Part shown: one piece after another, positions 35,557 to 44,466 of the stretch
Layout of the letters: every line of letters starts with the position of its first letter
Position numbering within the stretch: the stretch's first letter is position 1
Assembly: GCF_030732845.1 (NCBI RefSeq)
Contig: NZ_JASHKA010000002.1
Span: 62,001 to 126,000, forward strand
Origin: Roseibium sp. MMSF_3544
GTDB lineage: Bacteria; Pseudomonadota; Alphaproteobacteria; Rhizobiales; Stappiaceae
Direction: 5' to 3'
Length of the DNA: 64,000 nucleotides
The notes under the pieces: model-generated
What the model was told of the DNA's origin: nothing
The model's database searches: none
The model's input: only the letters and a program-made list of their open reading frames with translations
Position numbers and translations under genes: made by a program

Positions 35557-36322
35557 CGACTGGCGCTCCCAGATAGGCATCCAGGAGGACCGGATTGGAC
35601 TGAGCATCGGTGGCAGACCCTTCGAAAACCACCCGGCCTTCTGCGAGGGCGATGACCGGGTCGCAGTGCCGCATGACGAAATCCATGTCATGTTCGATGA
35701 TCAGGAAGGTTTTGCCGTCACGATTGAGCTCCTCGATCTTCTCGATAAGGATCTCCGTCAGTGCCGGATTAACCCCGGCTGCCGGTTCGTCCAGCAGGAT
35801 CAACTTCGGATCGCCCATCAGCACCCGGGCCAGCTCCAGGAGCTTCATCTGTCCGCCGGAGATTTTTCCAGCCGGCTGGTCGGCAAGTGCGCGAAGCGTG
35901 ACGAAGTCAAGCACCTCTAACGCGCGTTTGCGGATGGCCGCCTCCTCGTTACGGATGCGCGCGCGCCCGAAAACGGGTGCGAACAGGCCTTCACCGCTTT
36001 GCCCGAGCGGCGCGAGCATGACGTTTTCCAGAACGCTCATGCGCTTGAAAGGGCGCGGGATCTGAAAGGTTCGGCCCAATCCCGCAGCAAAGCGCTGCTC
36101 CGGGGGAAGGGTGGAGATATCATCACCTAAAAACGCGACGCGTCCGGCACTTGGCGGCAAGTCACCTGCCACGACGTTGAAGAGCGTCGACTTGCCGGCC
36201 CCATTCGGTCCGATCAGGCCGGTGATGGAGCCTGTCCGGATTTCGAGCGAGACCTCGTCGACGGCCGTGAAGGCACCAAATGAACGCGTGACATCGGCGA
36301 GTTTGAGGATCACATCAGCCAT
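35549..36322 (-). CDS. Branched-chain amino acid-type ABC transporter ATPase, LivG type
   Basis: ATP-binding subunit of 257 residues: Walker A GPNGAGKSTLFNV, signature ISGGQMKLLELARVL, Walker B LILLDEPAAGVNP and FLIIEHDMDFVMRHCD. The ATG at 36322 overlaps the end of the aldo/keto reductase gene by eight bases, tying the transporter to that enzyme in one translation unit. Confidence 0.95.
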   Translation of the reverse strand: MADVILKLADVTRSFGAFTAVDEVSLEIRTGSITGLIGPNGAGKSTLFNVVAGDLPPSAGRVAFLGDDISTLPPEQRFAAGLGRTFQIPRPFKRMSVLENVMLAPLGQSGEGLFAPVFGRARIRNEEAAIRKRALEVLDFVTLRALADQPAGKISGGQMKLLELARVLMGDPKLILLDEPAAGVNPALTEILIEKIEELNRDGKTFLIIEHDMDFVMRHCDPVIALAEGRVVFEGSATDAQSNPVLLDAYLGAPVDA

Positions 36323-37397
36323 TTGCCGCCCCAAGCACCGAGTCATCGGGACGTGCGTTCAAATTATACTTCATGATCCGGCCATGGCGGCCCGTCCGAT
36401 CGCGCTCAAGAGCGAACACCGGTCCTTGAGGTCCGGGCGCAGATGCCAACAGCTGGTCAATTCGGCCAAGATCTTGCGCATCCAGCTCGAAGGAGAAAAC
36501 TTCCAGGGTTTTCGGCAGATGCCGGGCATAGCGGGCCCCGACAATTGCGGCGGCGACTTGCGGCTGCTGCAAGACCCAGCGCGTGGCGACAGAGCTGAGG
36601 GACACGCCGTGCCGCATGCCGATTTCCTTGAGCGCCTGAAGCAGCGCCTGGAAAGTGTCCCAAGTCCCGTATTCGTCGATGATCAGCCGGTACTTGACCA
36701 ACGAGCGATTTTTAAAGGCAAAGCCAGGGTCGGGTTTGCCGAGCCAGTTTTCGGTGAGAAAGCCTCCCGCGAGCGTGCCGTAGCATAAAAGGTGAATGTC
36801 GTGCGCGGCGCACCAGGAGACCAGTGTTCCGGCTGGTCTTCGGTCAAGCACTGAGTACTGAACCTGCGTTGAGACCAGATCGATCCCAGCCTCAAGATAG
36901 GGATTGGTTTCGGCAACGTCCCAGTTTGTCACCCCCAGATGCGCGATCTTGCCCTTTTCCTGGCAGCGCTTGAGAACCTCCATGGCCCCGACCGGTGACC
37001 CGATGGAGGTGTCCCACCAGAAAAACTGAACCAGATGCAGGCGGTCGATCTTGAGACGCTGTAGCGACCGGTCGATGATCGCCTCGACTTCCGCAGCGCT
37101 CAGATCTGCCAGACGTTCCAGATCCGGGACAAGCTTGGTGTGCACCTGGATACGGTTCGCGGTTGCCGCTCCCCGGCGGCGGCGAACGTCGTCGACAAAG
37201 GTGCCGATCATCTCCTCGACGCCGGTATAGATATCTGCACAGTCGAATGATGTGACCCCGGCATCCAGAAACGCTTCCATATCGGCAATCGCGGTCGCGG
37301 CATCGACCGCGCCGTGATCGCCCGCAAGCTGCCAGCCGCCCTTGATCACACGGGAGATTTGGTAACCTGGGCGAAGAGAGGTGGTTCGCTCGCTCAT
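36315..37397 (-). CDS. Aldo/keto reductase with catalytic His replaced by Phe
   Basis: (Beta/alpha)8 NAD(P)-linked oxidoreductase family, 360 residues. Of the catalytic tetrad, Asp52 and Tyr57 (FDCADIY) and Lys88 (HTK) are present. The His expected after the LVQF segment reads Phe126 (QFFWW; codon at 37020-37022), where the paralogue at 38578 has His. The cofactor end (YGTLAGGFL, then IVGARYARHL) is normal. This may change substrate polarity or favour dehydrogenase over ketoreductase chemistry. Its start overlaps the TIGR04076-like gene and its end overlaps livG, so it works on what the transporter brings in. It is about as long as plant/bacterial sugar-dehydrogenase-type members. Confidence 0.9.
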   Translation of the reverse strand: MSERTTSLRPGYQISRVIKGGWQLAGDHGAVDAATAIADMEAFLDAGVTSFDCADIYTGVEEMIGTFVDDVRRRRGAATANRIQVHTKLVPDLERLADLSAAEVEAIIDRSLQRLKIDRLHLVQFFWWDTSIGSPVGAMEVLKRCQEKGKIAHLGVTNWDVAETNPYLEAGIDLVSTQVQYSVLDRRPAGTLVSWCAAHDIHLLCYGTLAGGFLTENWLGKPDPGFAFKNRSLVKYRLIIDEYGTWDTFQALLQALKEIGMRHGVSLSSVATRWVLQQPQVAAAIVGARYARHLPKTLEVFSFELDAQDLGRIDQLLASAPGPQGPVFALERDRTGRHGRIMKYNLNARPDDSVLGAANG

Positions 37398-37804
37398 TCA
37401 GCGCCGTCCTTTTGCCAGTAGGGCGTGCTTCTCTTGTCCGGAAGACCGGTCGTCTCCGCATGGCTGAACCATCGTTTCCCGGTTCTGGTGATTTTGAACC
37501 GTCCGCCGCAATGGGGATCAGGACAGGCAACCTCCGCGTCCGTGCTCATCCAGTCCTCCGGGGCGGTAGGACGCTGCTTGGCCGGAAGCAGCGGCAAAAC
37601 GGCGGCCAGCGCGTACATGGAGACACGCTGTCCTTCCTCAAAAACCAGGGCTTCGCCCTCGACCTTGAAGCTTTCGCCTTCGATGTGCCTGCAAACCGGT
37701 GTCCGGCCATCCAGCACCGTCTCGACCTTCAGGTCATACAGCCAGAACCCATCTTCTGATTGCGCGTCGGGTGTCCGTCCGCTGCCATTTGAATCTTCGG
37801 TCAC
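37394..37804 (-). CDS. TIGR04076-like small protein, first gene of the transporter operon
   Basis: 136 residues, soluble. The core WLYDLKVETVLDG with CRHIEGESFKVEG, then SMYALAAVLPLLPAKQR, then ADVACPDP-like TDAEVACPDPHCGGRFKITRTG, resembles the uncharacterised TIGR04076 family, which has a VCPDP/CPDP core and a beta-rich fold. Cys residues in CPDPHC could bind metal. Function unknown. GTG at 37804 chosen because GGGGAG lies four bases upstream; a TTG at 37816 is in frame. The stop overlaps the reductase start (ATGA). It is divergent from the GntR gene. Confidence 0.75.
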   Translation of the reverse strand: MTEDSNGSGRTPDAQSEDGFWLYDLKVETVLDGRTPVCRHIEGESFKVEGEALVFEEGQRVSMYALAAVLPLLPAKQRPTAPEDWMSTDAEVACPDPHCGGRFKITRTGKRWFSHAETTGLPDKRSTPYWQKDGAE

Positions 37805-37877
37805 CGCGCTCCCCAAAATTTTGTTTTAGCGCCTTGCTTGTGATCTGTGATATTTTATACCATGTCTCAATTCCGGA

Positions 37878-37889
37878 TTGTCAAGACAA
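37878..37889. promoter_or_regulatory. TTGTC/GACAA inverted repeat, candidate GntR operator
   Basis: TTGTC and GACAA are separated by two bases, 26 bases before the gntR-type start and between the divergent operons. This arm sequence and spacing are typical of operators bound by FadR-subfamily GntR proteins. An AT-rich TATTTTATACC element lies just upstream and may be a promoter part. Confidence 0.55.
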
Positions 37890-37915
37890 GAAGCCATAAC
37901 GGGCAAGGCAGAGGG

Positions 37916-38566
37916 ATGAACGAGCCAAAAGTCGCCAGGATCGATCAGTCGAAACTGAGGGAGAGCGTCTACGACGCCCTGCGGGAGGCTTTTACCCGCG
38001 GTGCGTTTGCACCTGGAGAGAGCGTGAGCCTTCGAACCCTTGCGGGCCAGCTTGGCACATCCATGACACCTGTGCGCGAGGCGGTCCGCCGCCTGGTTGC
38101 CGAGGGAGCGCTTGTCGACACGCCGAGCCGGACCCTTGAAGTGCCGCCATTCGATGCGGACCGTATGCGTGAACTGAAGAGCGCACGCCTGGCATTGGAA
38201 GCGATCCTGTTGGATGAAGCCATGGATCACATGGATGCCGCCGCCATCGACGCTTTGGCTGCAATTATCTCAAGGCCGCGCGCTGCGGGCGACTTGCCCG
38301 ACCTGACCCAGAACTACGATTTCCACTTCACTTTGTACCGCAGGTCCGGCTCCAGGGTGATCCTTCCGCTGGTCGAAGCGCTCTGGCTGCAATATGGCGC
38401 GTTTCTCAATCTTGTCGTCAAAGAGAAAGCCGCCTCGGAAATCCCGGAACACATCCATCACGAGGAAATCATCGCGGCGCTTCGCACCAACAATCGTGCA
38501 GCAGCTCAAAAAGCCCTCGCACAGGATATTGAGCGCAGTTTCAAGCTGCTCCTGCCCCAAATCTGA
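37916..38566 (+). CDS. GntR-family (FadR/FCD subfamily) transcriptional regulator
   Basis: Ligand-responsive regulator of 216 residues. The winged helix-turn-helix covers residues ~10-75 (ESVYDALREAFTRGAFAPGE, then TSMTPVREAVRRLVAEGAL). A helical FCD domain follows with metal/ligand-binding positions in DFHFTLYRRSG and EHIHHEEIIAAL. The ATG at 37916 is used (AAGG upstream) rather than 37847. It lies between two operons with paralogous aldo/keto reductases and probably controls both. It is 11 bases upstream of the fusion gene. Confidence 0.93.
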   Translation: MNEPKVARIDQSKLRESVYDALREAFTRGAFAPGESVSLRTLAGQLGTSMTPVREAVRRLVAEGALVDTPSRTLEVPPFDADRMRELKSARLALEAILLDEAMDHMDAAAIDALAAIISRPRAAGDLPDLTQNYDFHFTLYRRSGSRVILPLVEALWLQYGAFLNLVVKEKAASEIPEHIHHEEIIAALRTNNRAAAQKALAQDIERSFKLLLPQI

Positions 38567-38577
38567 AGGACCCGTCC

Positions 38578-40059
38578 ATGACTGTTGCTCCGCCGCGCCA
38601 GACCCTTGCCGACGGTCTGGAAATCAGCCGGATCCTTACGGGACTGTGGCAGGTCGCCGACATGGAGAAGGATGGAACAACGCTTGATCCCAACCAGGGC
38701 GCGGATCATCTTCAGGCCTACCTGAACGCCGGGTTCTCCACATTCGACATGGCTGACCACTACGGCAGCGCGGAGATCATTGCCGGCCGCCTTCTGTCCC
38801 GGCACGCCGGTGCAGGCGGTCCGCAGATCTTCACCAAATGGTGCCCGGAACCCGGCCCGATGACAGCGGATGTTGTGCGCGCCGGCGTTCAGGAGCGGCT
38901 TGACCGCCTCGGTACGGACTGCATCGACCTGCTGCAATTTCACTGGTGGAGTTTTGAACACCCGGCCTGGCTGGATGCTCTTCACGAGATGGCAAGGCTC
39001 AAAGAGGAGGGGCTTATCAAGGCGCTGGGGGTCACCAATTTTGATGCCGCGCATTTGCGCCTCGCGCTTGCTGACGGCATTCCGTTGGTCACCAACCAAG
39101 TATCCTTTTCCATGATCGACCGGCGGGCACTAGGGCCGCTGTCACAAGTGTACGCGGACAAGGGCGTCAAATTGCTTGCTTATGGAACCTTGTGCGGCGG
39201 CTTCCTGTCTGATCGCTGGCTTGGCAAGCCGGAACCGGCAGAAATCAGCGACTGGTCGAAGATGAAATACAAGCGCTTCATCGACGCAGCCGGTGGTTGG
39301 GGCGGCTATCAGGCCATTCTTCAAGCCGCAAGCGCCATAGCGCGAAAACACGGCGTTTCGGTTGCAAACGTGGCGACACGCTGGGTGCTGGACCAGCCGG
39401 CCGTCGCGGGAACGATCGTTGGGGCCCGCCTTGGTGAAAGCGAGCACATTGCCGACAATGCCAGGCTGTTCTCCTTCGCGCTCGATGAGGAGGACCGGAC
39501 ACAGCTGGAAGAAGCCTTCGCGCAAACTGCGCCTGTTCCGGGCGATTGCGGTGACGAATACCGCCGCCCGCCATTCCTGACCGCGTCCGGGGATTTGAGC
39601 CATCATCTATCCGAAATGCCGCGGGCCCATGACGCTACGCCCGCATCGCACCGATCCGATGCCACCCGTGTTCTGACCGGCTCGGACTGGGAAGAGATCG
39701 CCGGTTACTGCCGTGCCCACCGGATCGGAAACCGCATCCTTGTCTCCGGCACGACGGCGGTTGCCGGGGCAGCCCGTGCTGTTGCGCCGGACGACGCGGC
39801 GGCGCAGACGACCTACATCCTCGACAAGATACTTGCCGCACTCTCAGCGCTCGGTGCCAGCGCTGCGGACGTGGTGCGCACACGCATCTTCATTACCGAT
39901 GAAACGGATGTTTTCGATATTTCCCGCGCCCACGGCCGCGTCTTTTCAGACATCAAGCCGGCAAACACACTGGTCGTTGTTGCCGGCCTGATCGGCGACC
40001 ACCGGGTTGAGATCGAGGCCGAAGCTCTCTTGAGCGATACGCCGACGGATATGGCGTAG
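38578..40059 (+). CDS. Aldo/keto reductase fused to a Rid (YjgF/YER057c) domain
   Basis: 493 residues in one uninterrupted frame. Residues 1-335 form an aldo/keto reductase with all four catalytic residues: Asp57 and Tyr62 (FDMADHY), Lys87 (FTKW), His122 (LLQFHWW). After a ~30-residue linker, residues 365-485 form a Rid domain: NRILVSGTTAVAG, then AALSALGASAADVVRTRIFI, then HRVEIEAEALL. The position of the imine-deaminase Arg (RidA Arg105) reads Asn463 (PANT), so this resembles the non-deaminase Rid subgroups. The two halves may act on successive intermediates, or the Rid part may bind or stabilise a product. It directly follows gntR; the reductase half is a paralogue of the one at 36315. Confidence 0.92.
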   Translation: MTVAPPRQTLADGLEISRILTGLWQVADMEKDGTTLDPNQGADHLQAYLNAGFSTFDMADHYGSAEIIAGRLLSRHAGAGGPQIFTKWCPEPGPMTADVVRAGVQERLDRLGTDCIDLLQFHWWSFEHPAWLDALHEMARLKEEGLIKALGVTNFDAAHLRLALADGIPLVTNQVSFSMIDRRALGPLSQVYADKGVKLLAYGTLCGGFLSDRWLGKPEPAEISDWSKMKYKRFIDAAGGWGGYQAILQAASAIARKHGVSVANVATRWVLDQPAVAGTIVGARLGESEHIADNARLFSFALDEEDRTQLEEAFAQTAPVPGDCGDEYRRPPFLTASGDLSHHLSEMPRAHDATPASHRSDATRVLTGSDWEEIAGYCRAHRIGNRILVSGTTAVAGAARAVAPDDAAAQTTYILDKILAALSALGASAADVVRTRIFITDETDVFDISRAHGRVFSDIKPANTLVVVAGLIGDHRVEIEAEALLSDTPTDMA

Positions 40060-40073
40060 CCGGAATTATTCCG

Positions 40074-41285
40074 TCAAAGCGGCGCCGCCGGTGTTTCCTG
40101 AAAACCCAGATGCAGCTCGTCGCCTTCATAAGGGTGAGCACGGGCGACGTCCTCGTCCAGATCGGCGCCAAGCCCCGGTTCGGTTGACGGGATGATATAG
40201 CCGTCCTCCCACCGGATCGGTGTTTTGAGAAGATCTGCATAGAATCCGTCGAAGGTTCGGATCGATTCCAGCACCAGAAAATTCGGGCTGCAGGTGGCGA
40301 GCTGGATATTGGCAAGCGCGACCAGTGGACCGCAATAAAGATGAGGGGCGACTTGTGCGGAGTGACATTCCGCCATCGAAGCGATTTTCTTGGCTTCGAG
40401 CAGGCCGCCGACCCGGCCGAGATTCATCTGCAGAATGCTTGCAGCCCCTGTTTCCAGGACGCGGGAGAACTCATACTTGGTGCAAAGACGCTCGCCGGTC
40501 GCAACCGGAATGGAGGTGTAGCGGGCAACGTCCGCCATATCTTCCGGCTTTTCCGGCGGGATCGGTTCTTCGAACCAGAGCGGGTCGTAAGCCTCAAGGC
40601 GCCGGGCCATGCGCTTTGCACCTGAGACGGTGAACTGGCCGTGCGTACCGAAAAGCAGGTCTGCCTTGCTGCCGACGGCCTCACGGATCGCCCGGCAAAA
40701 ACCTTCTGACCGGTCCAGGTCCTCAAGGCTCGGCTGATGACCGTCATAGATTGTGTAGGCGCCGGCCGGGTCGAATTTGACCGCGGTAAAACCCTGGCTG
40801 ACCGCCTTTACCGCTGCTTCGGCGGCCATGTCCGGATCGTTATAGACATTGGGTTTTGCCGGGTCCGGATATACGTCGCCATCCGAAGGATAGAGATACG
40901 TATAGGAACGCAGCCGTTGGTGCACGCGGCCACCGAGCAGCTCATAGGCCGGTTTGCCCGCAGCCTTGCCGATAATGTCCCAGCAGGCCATTTCCAGACC
41001 GGACAGGACACCCATCACCGAAACGTCTGGCCGCTGCGTATAGCCGGCGCCATAGGTCTTGTGCCAGAGCCGCTCGATGTGGTGCGGATCCTCGCCCTCG
41101 AATTGCCGCTGGAACACATCCTTCGCCATTTCGGCAACCAGGTGCGGGCCGAAGGTGGCGTTGTAGATTTCGCCGTAACCTGTGATGCCGCAGGCCGTGA
41201 CCAGCTTGACGAAGATAAAGTAACGACCGCCATGGCGCGGCGGCGGGTTTCCGACGACAAAGGTCTCGATTTGGTCGAGTTTCAT
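40074..41285 (-). CDS. Mandelate racemase/enolase-superfamily enzyme, sugar-acid dehydratase-like
   Basis: 403 residues. N-terminal capping domain ~1-125 and C-terminal barrel. Catalytic features are Lys170-x-Asp172 (AVKFDP), Glu239-Glu240 (FEEP), Glu265 (GER) and His315 (APH), as in galactonate/mannonate dehydratase subgroups. The first metal-ligand segment reads GTHGQF at 213-218 instead of the usual Asp-x-His/Asn, so its metal geometry needs checking. It probably removes water from an aldonic acid. It starts eight bases after the aldehyde dehydrogenase stop, as last gene of a three-gene unit. The ATG at 41285 is the family start; the 45 extra residues of the longer frame lie inside the preceding gene. 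Confidence 0.88.
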   Translation of the reverse strand: MKLDQIETFVVGNPPPRHGGRYFIFVKLVTACGITGYGEIYNATFGPHLVAEMAKDVFQRQFEGEDPHHIERLWHKTYGAGYTQRPDVSVMGVLSGLEMACWDIIGKAAGKPAYELLGGRVHQRLRSYTYLYPSDGDVYPDPAKPNVYNDPDMAAEAAVKAVSQGFTAVKFDPAGAYTIYDGHQPSLEDLDRSEGFCRAIREAVGSKADLLFGTHGQFTVSGAKRMARRLEAYDPLWFEEPIPPEKPEDMADVARYTSIPVATGERLCTKYEFSRVLETGAASILQMNLGRVGGLLEAKKIASMAECHSAQVAPHLYCGPLVALANIQLATCSPNFLVLESIRTFDGFYADLLKTPIRWEDGYIIPSTEPGLGADLDEDVARAHPYEGDELHLGFQETPAAPL

Positions 41286-41293
41286 GTGAGGTC

Positions 41294-42781
41294 TCAACTC
41301 GCGTTGCTGATCGTGATCGACTTTACCTTGGTATAGGCGTCCAGTCCTTCCCAGCCTTTTTCGCGTCCATAACCGGATTTCTTGTTGCCGCCAAATGGGA
41401 GTTCCAGCCCGCCTGCCCAATAGTCATTGATTGAGACCTGGCCACAATCCATCGCCGATGCAACCCGCATCGCCCGACCGACGTCGCGCGTGTAGACGCT
41501 TGCAATCAGGCCGAATTCGGTTCCGTTCGCCAGTTGCACGGCTTCCTCTTCGGTTTCGAAATTCTGGACCGAAAGAACCGGCCCGAAAATCTCGTCCTGG
41601 ACGGCAGGATCGTCGGCAGCGAGATCGGCGATGACGGTCGGCTGAAAAAACCAGCCCTTGCCGGTATGGGAGTCCACGGTCACGTCGCCGCCGGTGAGAA
41701 GATGTGCCCCCCGGGATTTCGCCGCATCGACATGGGCTTTGATGCGCCCCAGGTGAAGCTCGGAATTGATTGCGCCCATGTCAGGAGCGGTCAGTCCGTG
41801 CGCCGGTCTGATCGCCTTTGCACGCTCCGCCAGGATGGCAAGCACATCGTCCCGGATGGCCTTGTGCAGGATCAGTCTGGAACCGGCAGAGCAGATCTGA
41901 CCGGAGTTCGAAAAGATCGCCCAATAGGCGCCGTCGGCAACCTTCTCGGGATCGGCGTCGCCAAAAGCGATCAGGGGTGATTTGCCGCCAAGTTCCAGCG
42001 TCAGCCGGGTCACATTGGGAGCTGCCATCTGCGCGACGTTGATACCGGTCGAAACAGAGCCGGTGAACGTCAGTTGCTTGATACGCGGATCCCTGGCCAT
42101 CTGCGCGCCGACATCCGCACCCAGACCGGTGACCACGTTGACGAGGCCCTCCGGCACGCCTGCTACGCAGAGCAGTTCCGCCATGACCAGTGCGGTGAAC
42201 GGGGTCGTTTCAGCCGGTTTCGCAACCACCGCGCAGCCGGCGGCAAGTGCCGGTGCGACACCGCGTGCAAAGGTCGAGATCGGGTAGTTCCAGGGAATGA
42301 TGTGGCCGGTCACACCGACCGGCTCGCGCACGGTGAACGCTGTATAGTCCGGCCCGAGATTGACGGACCGGCCGTCGAGCTTGTCAGCAGCACCGGCATA
42401 GTATTCGAACAGCCGCGCCGAAGACTGAACATCACCCTGAGCTTCGGCGAGCGTCTTGCCGCTGTCGACCACCTCGATTACCGAAAGCCGGTCGGCATTT
42501 TCGCGGAAGAGGCGGGCGACGTTGTTGAGGATCCGGCAGCGTTCGCCGGGGGTCACATGACGCCAGTGCCTGGACGCCTTTTCCGCCGACGCGATGGCAA
42601 GATCCATATCCGCATCCTCGCCAAGCGAGAATTCGGCAAAGGCCTCGGCGCGTCCGGGGTCGAAGCTTTCCATTTTCCGGTCGGAAGGCCGCGTCACCTT
42701 TCCGTCGATGAAGTGGCCTTCCGGCAGGGCCTCAAGCTTGCCTGTGCTCAGATAGTCTTGTGCGATGTCCTGGACTGTCAT
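41294..42781 (-). CDS. Aldehyde dehydrogenase (BetB-like)
   Basis: NAD(P)-dependent aldehyde dehydrogenase of 495 residues. Visible motifs are IIPWNYPIS, the cofactor loop FTGSVSTG, general base Glu in LELGGKSPL, and the nucleophilic Cys in SGQICSAGSR, followed by EIFGPVLSV and LPFGGNKKSGYGREKG. It presumably oxidises the aldehyde produced by the adjacent GMC enzyme to an acid for the downstream dehydratase-like protein. Its start overlaps the GMC stop by four bases (ATGA). Confidence 0.95.
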   Translation of the reverse strand: MTVQDIAQDYLSTGKLEALPEGHFIDGKVTRPSDRKMESFDPGRAEAFAEFSLGEDADMDLAIASAEKASRHWRHVTPGERCRILNNVARLFRENADRLSVIEVVDSGKTLAEAQGDVQSSARLFEYYAGAADKLDGRSVNLGPDYTAFTVREPVGVTGHIIPWNYPISTFARGVAPALAAGCAVVAKPAETTPFTALVMAELLCVAGVPEGLVNVVTGLGADVGAQMARDPRIKQLTFTGSVSTGINVAQMAAPNVTRLTLELGGKSPLIAFGDADPEKVADGAYWAIFSNSGQICSAGSRLILHKAIRDDVLAILAERAKAIRPAHGLTAPDMGAINSELHLGRIKAHVDAAKSRGAHLLTGGDVTVDSHTGKGWFFQPTVIADLAADDPAVQDEIFGPVLSVQNFETEEEAVQLANGTEFGLIASVYTRDVGRAMRVASAMDCGQVSINDYWAGGLELPFGGNKKSGYGREKGWEGLDAYTKVKSITISNAS

Positions 42782-44394
42782 TGTGTGGCTCGTTTCCGGT
42801 CTTCAAGAATGAGATCCGCCCCCTTCAGGGCGAGCATCATGGTTGGTGCATTGGTATTGCCAGACGTGATGTTTGGAAAGGCTGAAGCGTCGACAATCCT
42901 GAGACCGTCGACACCGTGTACCTTCAAACGGCTGTCGATAACCGTCTGCTCGCGGTTTTCGCCCATCCGGCAGGTTGAAACCGGATGAAAGACGGTGCTT
43001 GCCCGGTCGCGAAAGTCCTCAAGCAAACCGTCATCATCCAGCGCTTCCAGATGTGGGGATTCGGATGTATCCACGATCGACCGCATGGCATTGCTCGCCA
43101 TGATCTTCTGACAGAGCCGGCCGCCGGAAATGACGGCGCGGCGGTCCTCATCCGTCGCAAGCGAATTTGGCTGAATGAGCGGCGCGACCGTGCTGTCCCC
43201 ACTCGTGATATCAATGCGTCCGCGGCTCGTCGGGCGGGTCGGCTGGGCACAGATGATAAAACCGTTGAAAGCGTCGAGCGTGAGCTTCGGCGTGTCACCG
43301 CAAGGTTTGTAGCGATAGCTGATCGGGTTGAAGTAGAGCTGTTGGTCAGGCGCGTTGAGGCCCGGATGCGATCTCAGGAAACCACCGCACTGGTTGACCG
43401 AAAGGGCAAGAGGGCCCTTTCGGGTCAGCGCGTATTGTAGAGCCGCATAGGCCTGTCCAGCCAGCGGGCGCAGAACAGCATTGAGGGTCGCTTCCTTTGC
43501 CCGGAAGGTAAAGCTTGCGGTCAAATGGTCCTGAAGGTTGGCGCCGACATTGTCGTTTGCGAGAATTACCGGTATGCCGCACTCCTGCAACACGCTGCCC
43601 GGGCCAATCCCTGAGACCTGCAGAAGCTGGGGCGACCCGATGGCTCCGGCTGAAAGAATGATCTCCTGCTGGGCAGTGAGCGTTTCGCCAGTGGTGAGTT
43701 CGACACCTGTTGCTCTGCGTCCTTCGAAGAGAATTCTGCTGACCTGAGTGTTTGTGCGCAGGACGAGGTTCGGGCGCGACAGGGCAGGGTGGAGAAAGGC
43801 ACGTGCGGAGGAGCATCGTTCGCCGCTTTGCGCGTTGATGTGATAAACGCCGCCGCCTTCCGGCTGTTCGCCGTTGAAATCGTCGGAACGTGGCAATCCG
43901 GTTTCGTCGAGTGCCGAAAAGAAGTGCCGGTTCAGCGGATGGACCTGATCGGCTGTGTTCTGGACATGGATGGGTCCGCTGCCGCTTCTCTGTCCGTCTG
44001 GCCCCACCTTTGTTTCCAGACGCTCATAGACGGGTTTGACATCCTTCCAGCCCCAGCCGGTTGCACCAAAAGCCTCCCAGTCATCAAAGTCTCCCGGGAG
44101 CCCGCGGCAATAGACCATCGCGTTGATTGAGCCGGACCCGCCAAGCATTTTGCCGCGTGGCCAGGAGATGCTGCGGCCGTTGAGGCCTTGGTCGGGCGCT
44201 GTCGAGAATTGCCAAGTGTGTTTCGGATTGATGACAAGTTTGCCGTATCCAAGCGGCAAGCGAACCCAGGGGGAACTATCCGCGCCGCCTGCTTCAAGTA
44301 GCAACACGTTCGTCTGCGCATCCGCGCTCAGGCGTTCGGCCAGAATGCATCCGGCGGAGCCTGCGCCCACAATGATGTAGTCGACCTGTTCCAT
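42778..44394 (-). CDS. GMC-family oxidoreductase (choline dehydrogenase-like)
   Basis: FAD alcohol dehydrogenase of 538 residues. The N-terminal FAD motif is DYIIVGAGSAGCILAERLS and WPRGKMLGGSGSINAMVYCRG is the GMC signature 1. ILSAGAIGSPQLLQVSGIGP is signature 2. The active-site His lies in FHPVSTCRMG, and NTNAPTMMLALKGADLIL ends the chain. Members oxidise choline, polyols or alkanols; the aldonate-type enzyme downstream favours a sugar alcohol or lactol here (inference). First gene of the operon, divergent from lysR. Confidence 0.94.
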   Translation of the reverse strand: MEQVDYIIVGAGSAGCILAERLSADAQTNVLLLEAGGADSSPWVRLPLGYGKLVINPKHTWQFSTAPDQGLNGRSISWPRGKMLGGSGSINAMVYCRGLPGDFDDWEAFGATGWGWKDVKPVYERLETKVGPDGQRSGSGPIHVQNTADQVHPLNRHFFSALDETGLPRSDDFNGEQPEGGGVYHINAQSGERCSSARAFLHPALSRPNLVLRTNTQVSRILFEGRRATGVELTTGETLTAQQEIILSAGAIGSPQLLQVSGIGPGSVLQECGIPVILANDNVGANLQDHLTASFTFRAKEATLNAVLRPLAGQAYAALQYALTRKGPLALSVNQCGGFLRSHPGLNAPDQQLYFNPISYRYKPCGDTPKLTLDAFNGFIICAQPTRPTSRGRIDITSGDSTVAPLIQPNSLATDEDRRAVISGGRLCQKIMASNAMRSIVDTSESPHLEALDDDGLLEDFRDRASTVFHPVSTCRMGENREQTVIDSRLKVHGVDGLRIVDASAFPNITSGNTNAPTMMLALKGADLILEDRKRATQ

Positions 44395-44466
44395 TCACAG
44401 TCATGCCAGTCGTGTTTCTTCGGAGGTGAATTCTCAGCGAGTTCGCAAAATCTTTGAAACGAAAAA

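Noticed and set aside
31687..36322. Naming the transporter livKMHGF as a leucine system
   Set aside because: Family membership is clear, but operon partners are reductases and a TIGR04076-like protein, so a branched-chain amino acid substrate is not supported.
39650..40059. Rid domain as a separate gene after the aldo/keto reductase
   Set aside because: The frame is continuous from 38578, with no internal stop and no ribosome binding site at the domain border, so a fusion is the direct reading.
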